DNA of 15,463 bases from Actinomycetes bacterium (GTDB lineage Bacteria > Actinomycetota > Actinomycetes > Actinomycetales > Demequinaceae): contig JAEYYZ010000160.1 in assembly GCA_023428185.1 (NCBI GenBank), positions 1 to 15,463 of the forward strand, read 5' to 3'. The notes under the pieces were generated by a model. It made no database searches, had not been told where the DNA came from, and saw only the letters and a program-made list of their open reading frames with translations. Below, piece after piece: positions 1 through 6,356 of the stretch (its first letter is position 1; every line of letters starts with the position of its first letter). A program made the translations under genes and the position numbers.

Positions 1-2511
1 CTCAGCCTTGCCCTTGGCGCCGGTAGTGACGGGCTCGCCCACAACGTCGTCCTTGTCGATGCCCTCGAAGGTGAACTCGCCCAGGATGCCTTCGCCCTCG
101 GCATCCACGCGCACGATCTGTCCGGCCACCAACTCGCCAAAGAGGATCTTCTCGCTCAACGGGTCCTCGATCTCGCGCTGTAGAGCACGGCGCAGCGGCC
201 GGGCACCCAGCACGGGGTCGTAGCCCTTCTCGGCGAGCAGCTTCTTGGCCGCCACCGTGAGCTCCACGCCCATGTCCTTGTCCTTCATGCGCTCGTCGAG
301 GCGAGCGATCATGAGGTCCACAATGGACACGATCTCGTCTTGAGTGAGCTGCGGGAACACCACCACGTTGTCCACGCGGTTGAGGAACTCGGGCTTGAAG
401 TGTTCCTTGAGCTTGGAGTTCACCAGTTTGACCATCTCGTCGTACGTGTGGCCGGACTCGTGCGCCACGGAGAAGCCTGTGGCCTGGCGACGGGAGATCG
501 CATCGGCACCCAGGTTGGTGGTCATGATGATGATGGTGTTCTTGAAGTTCACCTCGCGGCCCTGAGCATCGGTGAGCTTGCCGTCTTCCAGGATCTGGAG
601 CAGCGAGTTGAAGATGTCGGGGTGAGCCTTCTCCACCTCGTCGAAGAGCACCACGGAGAACGGCTTGCGGCGTACCTTCTCGGTGAGCTGGCCGCCTTCT
701 TCGAAGCCCACGTATCCGGGGGGCGCTCCGAAGAGTCGCGCCACGGTGTGCTTCTCGCCGTACTCGGACATGTCGAGCGAGATGAGTGCGTCCTCGTCGC
801 CAAACAAGAACTCGGCGAGCGCCTTGGCAAGTTCGGTCTTACCGACGCCCGTGGGGCCGGCGAAGATGAACGAACCACCGGGACGCTTGGGGTCCTTGAG
901 GCCAGCACGCGTGCGACGGATGGCCTGAGACAGCACCTTGATGGCTTGTTCTTGACCGATGACGCGCTTGTGCAGCTCGGTCTCCATGGACAGCAGTCGC
1001 GAGGACTCATCAGAGCTGACGCGGGCTACTGGTACTCCGGTGGACATTGCTAGCACCTCTGCGATCAGGTCCTCGTCCACCACGGCGGCAACGTCAAGGT
1101 CACCCGACTTCCAGGCCTTCTCCTTCTCGGAGCGCTCCTCGGTGAGGCGGCGCTCTACGTCACGTAGCGACGCAGCCTTCTCGAAGTCCTGCTCGTCAAT
1201 GGCCGATTCCTTATCACGACGCACGTTGGCGATCTTGTCGTCAAGGTCACGCAACTCAGGGGGCGACGTCATGCGACGGATGCGCAGACGTGCGCCCGCC
1301 TCATCGATCAAGTCGATGGCCTTGTCCGGCAGGAACCGGTCGCTGATGTAGCGGTCAGCCATTTGAGCGGCGGCCACAATGGCGTCGTCCGTGATGGTGA
1401 CGCGGTGGAATGCCTCGTACCGGTCACGCAGACCCTTGAGGATGTCGATGGCGTGGCTGAGCTCCGGCTCCGGTACTTGGATGGGTTGGAAGCGACGCTC
1501 CAGCGCAGGGTCCTTCTCCACGTGCTTGCGGTACTCATCCAAGGTGGTGGCACCGATGGTCTGCAACTCACCGCGCGCAAGCATCGGCTTCAAAATGGAG
1601 GCCGCGTCAATGGCACCTTCGGCCGCACCGGCACCTACCAGGGTGTGGATTTCGTCGATGAACAGGATGATGTCGCCGCGCGTGCGGATCTCCTTGAGGA
1701 CCTTCTTGAGTCGCTCTTCAAAGTCACCGCGGTAGCGAGATCCGGCCACGAGCGAGCCGAGGTCAAGCGTGTAGAGGTGCTTGTCCTTCAGGGTCTCGGG
1801 GACGTCCCCGCGCACAATCGCCTGCGCCAAGCCCTCGACCACGGCGGTCTTACCCACGCCGGGCTCACCAATCAAGACGGGGTTGTTCTTGGTGCGTCGG
1901 CTCAAGACCTGCATCACGCGTTCCATGATCAATTCACGGCCGACGACAGGGTCAAGCTTTCCTTCACGTGCGGCTTGCGTGTAGTTGCGACCGAACTGGT
2001 CGAGGACAGTGGAGCCAGCGGGAGTGCCTTCGGAAGGACCGCCGCCGCCCGTGGCGCTCGCGGATTCCTTGCCTTCGTAGCCGCTGAGCAACTGGATTAC
2101 TTGCTGGCGCACGCCACCGAGGTCCGCGCCAAGCTTGCCCAGTACCTGGGCTGCCACGCCTTCGCCTTCGCGGATGAGGCCAAGGAGGATGTGCTCGGTG
2201 CCGATGTAGTTGTGGCCCAGTTGCAGCGCTTCGCGCAGGCTCAGTTCGAGCACCTTCTTGGCGCGCGGCGTGAAGGGGATGTGGCCGGAGGGTGCGTGGG
2301 AGCCCTCGCCGATGATCTCCTGCACCTGCTCGCGCACGCCGTTGAGCGAAATGTCCATCGCCTCGAGTGCCTTGGCGGCAACGCCTTCGCCCTCACGGAC
2401 AAGGCCAAGGAGGATGTGCTCAGTGCCGATGTAGTTGTGGTTGAGCATGCGTGCCTCTTCTTGGGCAAGCACCACTACACGCCTGGCTCGGTCGGTAAAC
2501 CGCTCGAACAT
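1..2511 (-). CDS. clpC: ATP-dependent Clp protease ATP-binding subunit ClpC (3' end outside window)
   Basis: Hsp100/Clp AAA+ unfoldase that passes substrates to the ClpP protease in the cytoplasm; it is normally the main housekeeping Clp ATPase of actinobacteria. The visible 837 residues show two N-terminal Clp_N repeats (each containing HNYIGTEHILLGL), AAA+ domain 1 with Walker A GEPGVGKT at 215-222 and Walker B FIDE around D286-E287, a UVR-type middle segment (DFEKAASLRDVERRL), then AAA+ domain 2 with Walker A GPTGVGKT at 552-559 and a VVLFDEVEKAHPD Walker B. There is no stop before the window edge, but the length is close to a full ClpC, so few residues are missing. The ATG at 2511 is preceded by AGGAGG six bases upstream and gives the typical MFERFTDRARRVV start. 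Upstream lies a ClgR-like operator, which fits known ClgR control of clpC in Streptomyces and Corynebacterium. Two Clp_N repeats and both nucleotide sites separate it from ClpX and ClpA; ClpB would have a longer middle domain. Confidence 0.97.
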   Translation of the reverse strand, partial: MFERFTDRARRVVVLAQEEARMLNHNYIGTEHILLGLVREGEGVAAKALEAMDISLNGVREQVQEIIGEGSHAPSGHIPFTPRAKKVLELSLREALQLGHNYIGTEHILLGLIREGEGVAAQVLGKLGADLGGVRQQVIQLLSGYEGKESASATGGGGPSEGTPAGSTVLDQFGRNYTQAAREGKLDPVVGRELIMERVMQVLSRRTKNNPVLIGEPGVGKTAVVEGLAQAIVRGDVPETLKDKHLYTLDLGSLVAGSRYRGDFEERLKKVLKEIRTRGDIILFIDEIHTLVGAGAAEGAIDAASILKPMLARGELQTIGATTLDEYRKHVEKDPALERRFQPIQVPEPELSHAIDILKGLRDRYEAFHRVTITDDAIVAAAQMADRYISDRFLPDKAIDLIDEAGARLRIRRMTSPPELRDLDDKIANVRRDKESAIDEQDFEKAASLRDVERRLTEERSEKEKAWKSGDLDVAAVVDEDLIAEVLAMSTGVPVARVSSDESSRLLSMETELHKRVIGQEQAIKVLSQAIRRTRAGLKDPKRPGGSFIFAGPTGVGKTELAKALAEFLFGDEDALISLDMSEYGEKHTVARLFGAPPGYVGFEEGGQLTEKVRRKPFSVVLFDEVEKAHPDIFNSLLQILEDGKLTDAQGREVNFKNTIIIMTTNLGADAISRRQATGFSVAHESGHTYDEMVKLVNSKLKEHFKPEFLNRVDNVVVFPQLTQDEIVSIVDLMIARLDERMKDKDMGVELTVAAKKLLAEKGYDPVLGARPLRRALQREIEDPLSEKILFGELVAGQIVRVDAEGEGILGEFTFEGIDKDDVVGEPVTTGAKGKAE
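2177..2440. repeat. Near-identical 39-nt direct repeat inside clpC (Clp_N repeats)
   Basis: Positions 2177-2215 and 2402-2440 match at 38 of 39 bases, 225 bp (75 codons) apart. Both encode the HNYIGTEHILLGL stretch of the duplicated Clp_N subdomains. This is protein-level duplication with unusually well-kept synonymous positions, not a mobile repeat. Confidence 0.85.
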
Positions 2512-2517
2512 GTCATA

Positions 2518-2523
2518 CCTCCT
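2518..2523 (-). promoter_or_regulatory. clpC ribosome binding site
   Basis: On the minus strand this reads AGGAGG, six bases before the ATG at 2511. It decides the clpC start over a second, out-of-frame ATG at 2516. Confidence 0.85.
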
Positions 2524-2559
2524 CGGGGTCGCTGACACAGGGGCCAGTCGATTACATCC

Positions 2560-2565
2560 AGGCTA
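2560..2565 (-). promoter_or_regulatory. Candidate clpC -10 element
   Basis: The minus strand reads TAGCCT here, a TANNNT actinobacterial -10. It would start transcription near 2553, leaving a leader of about 42 bases. The matching -35 area (about 2583-2588) is poor, as expected for an activator-dependent promoter. The ClgR-like site would then be centred roughly 48 bp upstream of the start. This is inferred from spacing only. Confidence 0.4.
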
Positions 2566-2593
2566 ACGACGGGCAACCACCCCTTATTGCCAT

Positions 2594-2607
2594 GTTCGCC
2601 ACAGGCG
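2594..2607. promoter_or_regulatory. ClgR-like operator upstream of clpC
   Basis: The sequence reads GTTCGC-N5-GCG with N5 = CACAG. This matches the form of the ClgR operator described for Streptomyces clp genes as I remember it, and is one central base from the Corynebacterium consensus. ClgR is the activator of clpC and clpP in actinobacteria. Its position just upstream of the candidate clpC promoter supports activation. No clgR gene lies in this window. Confidence 0.65.
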
Positions 2608-2678
2608 TGAGCGTGTGGCGAAGAGTGTGTGCTGCCGCCACAGGCGTGAGGTGCGCCCGGACCCAAGCGTGTTGCGAA
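2595..2678. repeat. Cluster of four ClgR-box-like repeats between clpC and the DUF2975 gene
   Basis: A 15-bp direct repeat CGCCACAGGCGTGAG occurs at 2597-2611 and 2636-2650. Two further related copies lie on the minus strand: TTCGCCACACGC (2611-2622) and TTCGCAACACGC (2667-2678). The first and second copies also form a perfect 9-bp inverted repeat, TTCGCCACA (2595-2603) with TGTGGCGAA (2614-2622). The shared core is CGC-(C/A)ACA-(G/C)GC, so the region looks like an array of binding sites for one regulator. Confidence 0.6.
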
Positions 2679-2696
2679 AACTCTGTCGCACGCGAC

Positions 2697-2725
2697 TTGA
2701 CACAACGATTGTCGATACGTATCGT
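2697..2725 (+). promoter_or_regulatory. Promoter of the DUF2975/XRE pair
   Basis: A perfect -35 TTGACA at 2697-2702 is followed, after 17 bp, by TATCGT at 2720-2725 as the -10. It is the clearest sigma-70-type promoter in the window. The start would be near 2732, giving a leader of about 28 bases with an AGGAGG ribosome site at 2751-2756. A perfect 12-bp palindrome, CGATACGTATCG (2713-2724), covers most of the -10 and the end of the spacer. Confidence 0.7.
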
Positions 2726-2750
2726 TTATCAATAACAACGATTAACGATA
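2704..2750. promoter_or_regulatory. CGATA/AACGATT repeat array (probable XRE operator)
   Basis: Repeats in this AT-rich stretch are AACGATT (2704-2710), GTCGATA (2711-2717), AACGATA on the minus strand (2720-2726), AACGATT (2737-2743) and AACGATA (2744-2750). The 14-mers at 2704-2717 and 2737-2750 agree at 12 of 14 bases and sit 33 bp apart, about three helical turns on the same DNA face. They straddle the promoter -10 and the ribosome site, so a bound protein should repress. The likely ligand is the downstream XRE protein; that link is inference. Confidence 0.55.
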
Positions 2751-2760
2751 AGGAGGGACC

Positions 2761-3381
2761 ATGTCCACCACATCAGAGCCGGTTGCAAAGCCGGACAAGA
2801 ACGACCGCATCGGCCTCTACGCCACCGCTGTTGCTGCAGGAGTTGGCTTTGTAGCCGTGCTCATCACCACGATCACCCGCCTCGTCGAGGTCGCACCCGG
2901 CCACGACATCCCCGTCCCGGTCAAACTGGATGACGAGACACTCCCCGTGCCACTGGGCCCCAACGGCGCACCAATCGACGGCATCGTCTCGCAGGCAGTG
3001 ATCACCGTGGCAGACCCCGCTCCCGCAACGCTCTTCGCCCTGTGGGCCGAGCCGATCACGTGGGGCCTCACGTGGATGGCATTGCTGGTCATCGGCGGAA
3101 TGCTGTGCATGCGCTTTGCGCGGGCGCAAGTGTTCAACCGCACCACGTACCGACTGGTGTACGCAGCGTCGGCCATCCTCACCGCAGGGTGGGTACTCGG
3201 CAGCCTCTTCACCACCATGACCGTCAATGGCGCACTCTCCGCGGTGAGCGATTACACCTACGAGGTGTTCCGCACCACCATCAACATCGCGCCGGTCATC
3301 GGGATCATCATCCTGGCGGCCATCGGCACGGCCATCCAGCTGGGCGAGAAGCTGCAGCGTGAGACGGAGGGGTTGGTATGA
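2761..3381 (+). CDS. DUF2975-like four-helix membrane protein
   Basis: A 206-aa integral membrane protein of unknown function. Four hydrophobic segments are visible at about 21-42, 92-113, 128-152 and 170-192. A hydrophilic, proline-rich loop of about 50 residues, probably extracytoplasmic, lies between the first two. The family call rests on topology, on a short basic loop with QVFNRTTYRL between helices 2 and 3, and above all on the partner: DUF2975 proteins are typically encoded directly before a small XRE regulator, as here. The ATG follows AGGAGG at 2751-2756. The stop overlaps the next start (ATGA at 3378-3381), so the two are translationally coupled. Expression is probably controlled by the CGATA-type repeats upstream. 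I cannot assign a substrate or activity. Confidence 0.7.
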   Translation: MSTTSEPVAKPDKNDRIGLYATAVAAGVGFVAVLITTITRLVEVAPGHDIPVPVKLDDETLPVPLGPNGAPIDGIVSQAVITVADPAPATLFALWAEPITWGLTWMALLVIGGMLCMRFARAQVFNRTTYRLVYAASAILTAGWVLGSLFTTMTVNGALSAVSDYTYEVFRTTINIAPVIGIIILAAIGTAIQLGEKLQRETEGLV

Positions 3382-3611
3382 GTCCCGCCGACGACGAGGG
3401 CCCCACCGGCATTCACTGTCGTCTCGATGAGCTCCTCGCCGAGCGCGACATGACGCTCACGGCCCTGAGTGACAAGGTGGGAGTGTCAGTGGTGAACCTG
3501 TCCATCCTCAAGAACGACAGGGCCCGCGCCATCCGCTACTCCACACTCGCAGCCATCTGTGCGGCTCTGGACTGCGAGGTGGGCGACCTGCTCGTCAGGA
3601 CAGATGCCTAG
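3378..3611 (+). CDS. Small XRE-family (Cro/CI-type) transcriptional regulator
   Basis: A 77-aa protein that is essentially one helix-turn-helix domain. The core runs from about residue 13 (CRLDELLAERDMTLTALSDK) through the recognition helix region (VSVVNLSILKNDRARAIRYS) to the closing helix (LAAICAALDCEVGDLL). It resembles the YozG/HTH_26 group that accompanies DUF2975 membrane proteins. It has no effector domain, so it is either constitutively DNA-binding or controlled through its membrane partner. It starts in the ATGA overlap with the upstream gene. The likely target is its own promoter, where five CGATA/CGATT half-sites cluster. Confidence in the fold is high; the membrane-partner link is inference. 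Confidence 0.85.
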   Translation: MSPADDEGPTGIHCRLDELLAERDMTLTALSDKVGVSVVNLSILKNDRARAIRYSTLAAICAALDCEVGDLLVRTDA

Positions 3612-3647
3612 GGCGCCTCTGAAAGACAACAACAACGCCACACCAGC

Positions 3648-3692
3648 CGACGGCCCGGTTACGCCTCCACGATGAGGGTGACTGGGCCGTCG
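3648..3692. terminator. Inverted repeat at the convergent XRE/dtd end (possible bidirectional terminator)
   Basis: Perfect 9-bp GC-rich arms CGACGGCCC (3648-3656) and GGGCCGTCG (3684-3692) flank a 27-base loop containing the dtd stop codon. It sits where two transcription units converge. There is no strong T run, although the minus-strand flank is T/G-rich. A loop of 27 bases is long for an intrinsic terminator. Confidence 0.35.
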
Positions 3693-4084
3693 TTTACTAG
3701 TTCCACCTCCATGTGCGCGCCAAAGACCCCTGTCGCTACGTCGATCCCGCGCCCGCGGAGCTCTTCAACAACCGCGGTTACCAGAGGCTCGGCCACAGGC
3801 CCAGGCGCGGCCGCGTTCCACGTGGGCCTGCGACCCTTGCGCGCATCGCCATAAAGCGTGAACTGGCTCACCACAATCACCGGCGCGCTCGCCTCCACCA
3901 CGGAGCGTTCGCCATCCAGCAACCTCAAGTCCGCAATCTTGCGAGCAATGACGTCCACTTGCGCTGGTCCGTCCTCGTGCGTCACCCCAATGAGCACCAC
4001 TAGACCTTGACGGCCAAAGGCTGCGACAACGTTCCCGTCCACCGTCACTGAGGCGCGTGAAGCGCGCTGCAGCACAGCCCTCAC
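3659..4084 (-). CDS. dtd: D-aminoacyl-tRNA deacylase
   Basis: Hydrolyses D-amino acids (and mischarged glycine) from tRNA, a chiral proofreading step in the cytoplasm. The 141-aa product has the two family signatures: SQFTLYGD at 73-80, and the Gly-cisPro motif NDGPVT at 131-136. The usual RRPSF region appears as RRPTW. I chose the GTG at 4084 because it gives the canonical (M)RAVLQRASRASV start; longer in-frame starts would run back through the upstream DUF2516 gene. The gap to that gene is only 4 bp, so dtd is probably the last gene of the minus-strand run and translated by reinitiation, as no good Shine-Dalgarno is visible. Length matches the family. Confidence 0.95.
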   Translation of the reverse strand: MRAVLQRASRASVTVDGNVVAAFGRQGLVVLIGVTHEDGPAQVDVIARKIADLRLLDGERSVVEASAPVIVVSQFTLYGDARKGRRPTWNAAAPGPVAEPLVTAVVEELRGRGIDVATGVFGAHMEVELVNDGPVTLIVEA

Positions 4085-4088
4085 GCTG

Positions 4089-4439
4089 CTACCAACCGCC
4101 GCGGTTGTTCCCGCCGCCTGGGTTGCGCCGGGGAGGCCCAAATTCTCGCAACTTGGGGCGCACTCCAGCAAAGTAGATACCCACCACCGCCACTGCGGCA
4201 ATACCCAGGAATCCGATGATTCCGCCCCCTTGACCAATGGGCGCCGGCAGCGAAACAAACGCCACCAACGCAGCGATGACCAGCAATACCACCCACACGG
4301 TCTTGGTCTGCTTGCCGGCGTTGACGAACGTCTGCGGTGAATAGCGCGAGGCGTCAATGACACCCCACACCGCGCCCACAAAAGCCGCTACAGACAGAAT
4401 CAACACGATGCCCCATTGGAGCGCTCCGAACATGGACAT
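4089..4439 (-). CDS. DUF2516 family membrane protein
   Basis: A 116-aa actinobacterial membrane protein of unknown function. Three hydrophobic segments are visible at about 7-28, 45-65 and 72-92. It ends with a basic, glycine- and asparagine-rich tail (RRNPGGGNNRGGW). The motif VWGVIDASRYSPQTFVNAGK after the first helix is characteristic of DUF2516 as I know it. The ATG at 4439 follows TAGGAG with about seven bases spacing, and that site overlaps the stop of the PIN toxin gene 10 bp upstream. It therefore lies in a continuous minus-strand array with the toxin upstream and dtd 4 bp downstream. No function can be proposed from the sequence. Confidence 0.8.
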   Translation of the reverse strand: MSMFGALQWGIVLILSVAAFVGAVWGVIDASRYSPQTFVNAGKQTKTVWVVLLVIAALVAFVSLPAPIGQGGGIIGFLGIAAVAVVGIYFAGVRPKLREFGPPRRNPGGGNNRGGW

Positions 4440-4449
4440 GGGGTCGCTC

Positions 4450-4881
4450 CTATGAGATTGCTTGGGGCAGTACGGTCAAACCTTCGGCACGCGCGGCATC
4501 CGCAAGGCGGCGGTCCCATGCGGCAAACAGCGGGTTCACGTCGCGCACCAGTAAGGCGCTCGCCAAATGGATCGCATCTGCCGCGCGCAAAGGCCTGCGG
4601 TCAGCGAGCGCACCAGCGGTCTCACTGACCTGCGTGCTCACTTCCACTTTGGCAAGCCCGGGCCACAATTCGTTCCAGCGCTCACGAGCCTTAGCTGCAG
4701 GTGAGGCGTCAATTCTGCCGATGCGCTCGGCAGCGGCAAGCACGGCCCGCACCTCGGTGTCGGCAATGCGGGAGGTGAGTAGAGCATCGGCGCCTTCCCA
4801 TAAAGCCACTGCCAAGGGCGTGCCGGTCTCAAGTACGCACAACTTCACCAACGCGGAGGTGTCGAAGTAGACGAGGCTCAC
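4450..4881 (-). CDS. vapC: PIN-domain ribonuclease toxin (VapC-like)
   Basis: A 143-aa PIN-domain protein, predicted Mg2+-dependent endoribonuclease and toxin of a type II toxin-antitoxin pair. The acidic metal-binding residues are D7 (VYFDTSALVKL), E43 (ADTEV), D102 (RAADAIHLASAL) and D123 (AWDRRLADAA), so the active site looks complete. The start is GTG at 4881, two bases after the antitoxin stop, with only a weak AAGAGG site. This is typical coupled antitoxin-toxin translation. Targets of VapC toxins are usually tRNA or rRNA; this one's target cannot be read from sequence. The pair sits inside a row of housekeeping genes, and the ribosome site of the next gene overlaps the toxin stop. Confidence 0.9.
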   Translation of the reverse strand: MSLVYFDTSALVKLCVLETGTPLAVALWEGADALLTSRIADTEVRAVLAAAERIGRIDASPAAKARERWNELWPGLAKVEVSTQVSETAGALADRRPLRAADAIHLASALLVRDVNPLFAAWDRRLADAARAEGLTVLPQAIS

Positions 4882-4883
4882 GC

Positions 4884-5144
4884 TTACCTCTTGAGCCGGC
4901 CGAGCAGGCTAGAAAGTGCATCCTTGGCACCCTCAGCTTGAGGCAAGCGAGGCACGGCGCGGTCCTCGGCGGGAGGAGTGATGAGCCCGTCACGGTGCAA
5001 GCGGTCCATGAGCGTGGAGGAGGCAGCCCCAGACAGGCGCGCCACGGTGATGCCCGAGTCAGTGATGAGCACCTCGTCACCCGCCCGTGCAGCAGCCAAG
5101 GCGTCTTGAGGCTTCTTTGCGAACTCCGCCGCAGTGATCTCCAT
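4884..5144 (-). CDS. Phd/VapB-type antitoxin
   Basis: An 86-aa antitoxin. The N-terminal half (MEITAAEFAKKPQDALAAAR, then AGDEVLITDSGITVARL) matches the Phd/YefM DNA-binding fold. The C-terminal half contains the RLHRDGLITPP segment common after this fold and a probable toxin-wrapping tail. I chose the ATG at 5144 because the protein pattern begins there; an in-frame GTG at 5150 and an upstream ATG at 5192 are possible, but the latter reaches the ygfZ stop. There is no Shine-Dalgarno. Instead TACCGT lies exactly at -12 to -7, predicting a leaderless mRNA, so the antitoxin may have its own promoter independent of ygfZ 47 bp upstream. Such antitoxins normally autorepress. Confidence 0.85.
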   Translation of the reverse strand: MEITAAEFAKKPQDALAAARAGDEVLITDSGITVARLSGAASSTLMDRLHRDGLITPPAEDRAVPRLPQAEGAKDALSSLLGRLKR

Positions 5145-5150
5145 ATCCAC

Positions 5151-5156
5151 ACGGTA
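5151..5156 (-). promoter_or_regulatory. Leaderless promoter -10 of the antitoxin gene
   Basis: The minus strand reads TACCGT, then six bases (GTGGAT), then the ATG at 5144. This TANNNT-N6-ATG layout puts the transcription start on the A of the start codon. No recognisable -35 is visible. Confidence 0.5.
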
Positions 5157-5191
5157 CCGCCACGCGACAAGCAGCCGCGGCACCGAACCCA

Positions 5192-6343
5192 CTACGTGGG
5201 AAGGTCTCCACCGTCAGCAGCGCAACCCTTGCCCATGAGAAGCCCCTTCATGGTGGGCCCCGGCTTGGGAGGTCGGTCGGCGGAAAAGCCGTCCGCGTTG
5301 ACAATCAGTTCCTGAGTGGCGGCAATCACGCCACCTTCATACGCCACCGCCAGTGGCGCGTTGGGATCTACCGAGCGCTTGATCACGGCGAGGGCAATGG
5401 GTCCGAGTTCATGGTGACGGGAGGCGGATGTCACGTGCCCGGCCTCGCGCGTTTCGCCCTCTCCGGCAATGCTCACGGTGGCCCCAGGAGAAGGAAGCAT
5501 GTGCGCGGACCCATCCAGGTGAAGCATGGTGAGCCGGCGGGGAGGGCGGCCCACATTGTGGACCTTGGCTACCGTCTCTTGGCCGCGGTAGCAGCCCTTG
5601 TGCAAGTGCACGGCGGTGCGCAACCAGTCGAGTTCGTGGGGCAAAGCAAGTTCGTCCACCTCAGTCGCTGCGCGGGGACGGTGCGCCGCAATGCGGAGCG
5701 CTTCGTTGGCCCACGTGCCAGCGAGGGACCATCCCGCGGCAAGGCGATCGTCCACAGCCCCTTCGAGGCTGTCGCGAGGGACCAAGACCAGTCGCCACGC
5801 CCTAGCCGCTCCCCCGGGTGCTGTGGCATCGGCGTAAGACGTGCCTCCAGGGCCCACGTGAGGCCACTGGTCCACCCACGTCACGGGTTCGCCGGGTGCT
5901 GCGGGCGCGCCAACGGCCTCGCCCAGCGCGGCCCATTGATCGGTGACGTCAGCGACCTCCACCCGCAACATGAAGCGCATGCGGTCAAGGAAGGTCGCCA
6001 GTGCGGGCGCGGTCTCGGTGATCAGCCACGTGGTTGCGCCGTCATCCACGGCCGCCGCCACGTGCTCGATGCGGCCCTGAGGGGTGAGGATCATGAGTTC
6101 TACGGATTGCCCGGGAGGCAGATTGACCACTTGCTGCGAGCACAGTGAGTCCAGCCAGGTGAGGCGATCGGGGCCCGTGACGGTGACTACGCCCAGATGA
6201 GACTGATCCACCACGGCACGGCCTTGTTCCAGGGCACGCTGCTCCGCGGTGGGGTCACCGTAGTGCCAAGCGACGCCGGCGTCGGGGCCCGATGCTTCAA
6301 CCGCGCCGGGGCGGGCCAACAGCGGGCTCGTGATGGTGATCAT
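5192..6343 (-). CDS. ygfZ: YgfZ/GcvT-domain folate-binding protein
   Basis: A 383-aa member of the YgfZ family, tetrahydrofolate-binding relatives of the glycine-cleavage T protein that support assembly or repair of iron-sulfur enzymes under oxidative stress. The diagnostic motif KGCYRGQE is at 249-256 with the conserved cysteine C251. The N-terminal GcvT-like region includes SHLGVVTVTGPDRLTWLDSLCS at 48-69. I chose the ATG at 6343 (MITITSPLLARPG); an in-frame ATG at 6391 would add 16 residues that read as the out-of-frame end of the upstream gene. The gap to that gene is 13 bp with only weak ribosome-site character, so the two are likely co-transcribed. Its placement after a heme-binding-type protein and redox genes suits an oxidative-stress role. 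Confidence 0.92.
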   Translation of the reverse strand: MITITSPLLARPGAVEASGPDAGVAWHYGDPTAEQRALEQGRAVVDQSHLGVVTVTGPDRLTWLDSLCSQQVVNLPPGQSVELMILTPQGRIEHVAAAVDDGATTWLITETAPALATFLDRMRFMLRVEVADVTDQWAALGEAVGAPAAPGEPVTWVDQWPHVGPGGTSYADATAPGGAARAWRLVLVPRDSLEGAVDDRLAAGWSLAGTWANEALRIAAHRPRAATEVDELALPHELDWLRTAVHLHKGCYRGQETVAKVHNVGRPPRRLTMLHLDGSAHMLPSPGATVSIAGEGETREAGHVTSASRHHELGPIALAVIKRSVDPNAPLAVAYEGGVIAATQELIVNADGFSADRPPKPGPTMKGLLMGKGCAADGGDLPT

Positions 6344-6356
6344 GGCTAGTGAACGC

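Noticed and set aside
340..2535. Long open frames on the plus strand opposite clpC (237 and 390 codons)
   Set aside because: They are exact antisense shadows of a well-conserved clpC. Their translations show no domain pattern; high GC content keeps antisense frames open.
2591..2738. CRISPR-like or tandem repeat array in the clpC upstream region
   Set aside because: Copies are 12-17 bp, imperfect, in both orientations and irregularly spaced; they fit operator sites better than a CRISPR or tandem repeat.
3659..4381. A 240-residue version of the dtd product
   Set aside because: The extra N-terminal 99 residues are the DUF2516 gene read in another frame. The GTG at 4084 gives the normal family length and start.
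4450..5144. Horizontal acquisition of the toxin-antitoxin pair as a mobile island
   Set aside because: Base composition and spacing look like the flanking genes, and no repeats, integrase or attachment site are visible, so recent transfer is not supported.
5411..6148. 245-codon plus-strand frame opposite ygfZ
   Set aside because: Lies wholly inside the YgfZ coding region, which has its KGCYRGQE motif intact; the product is rich in G, R and H with no recognisable fold.
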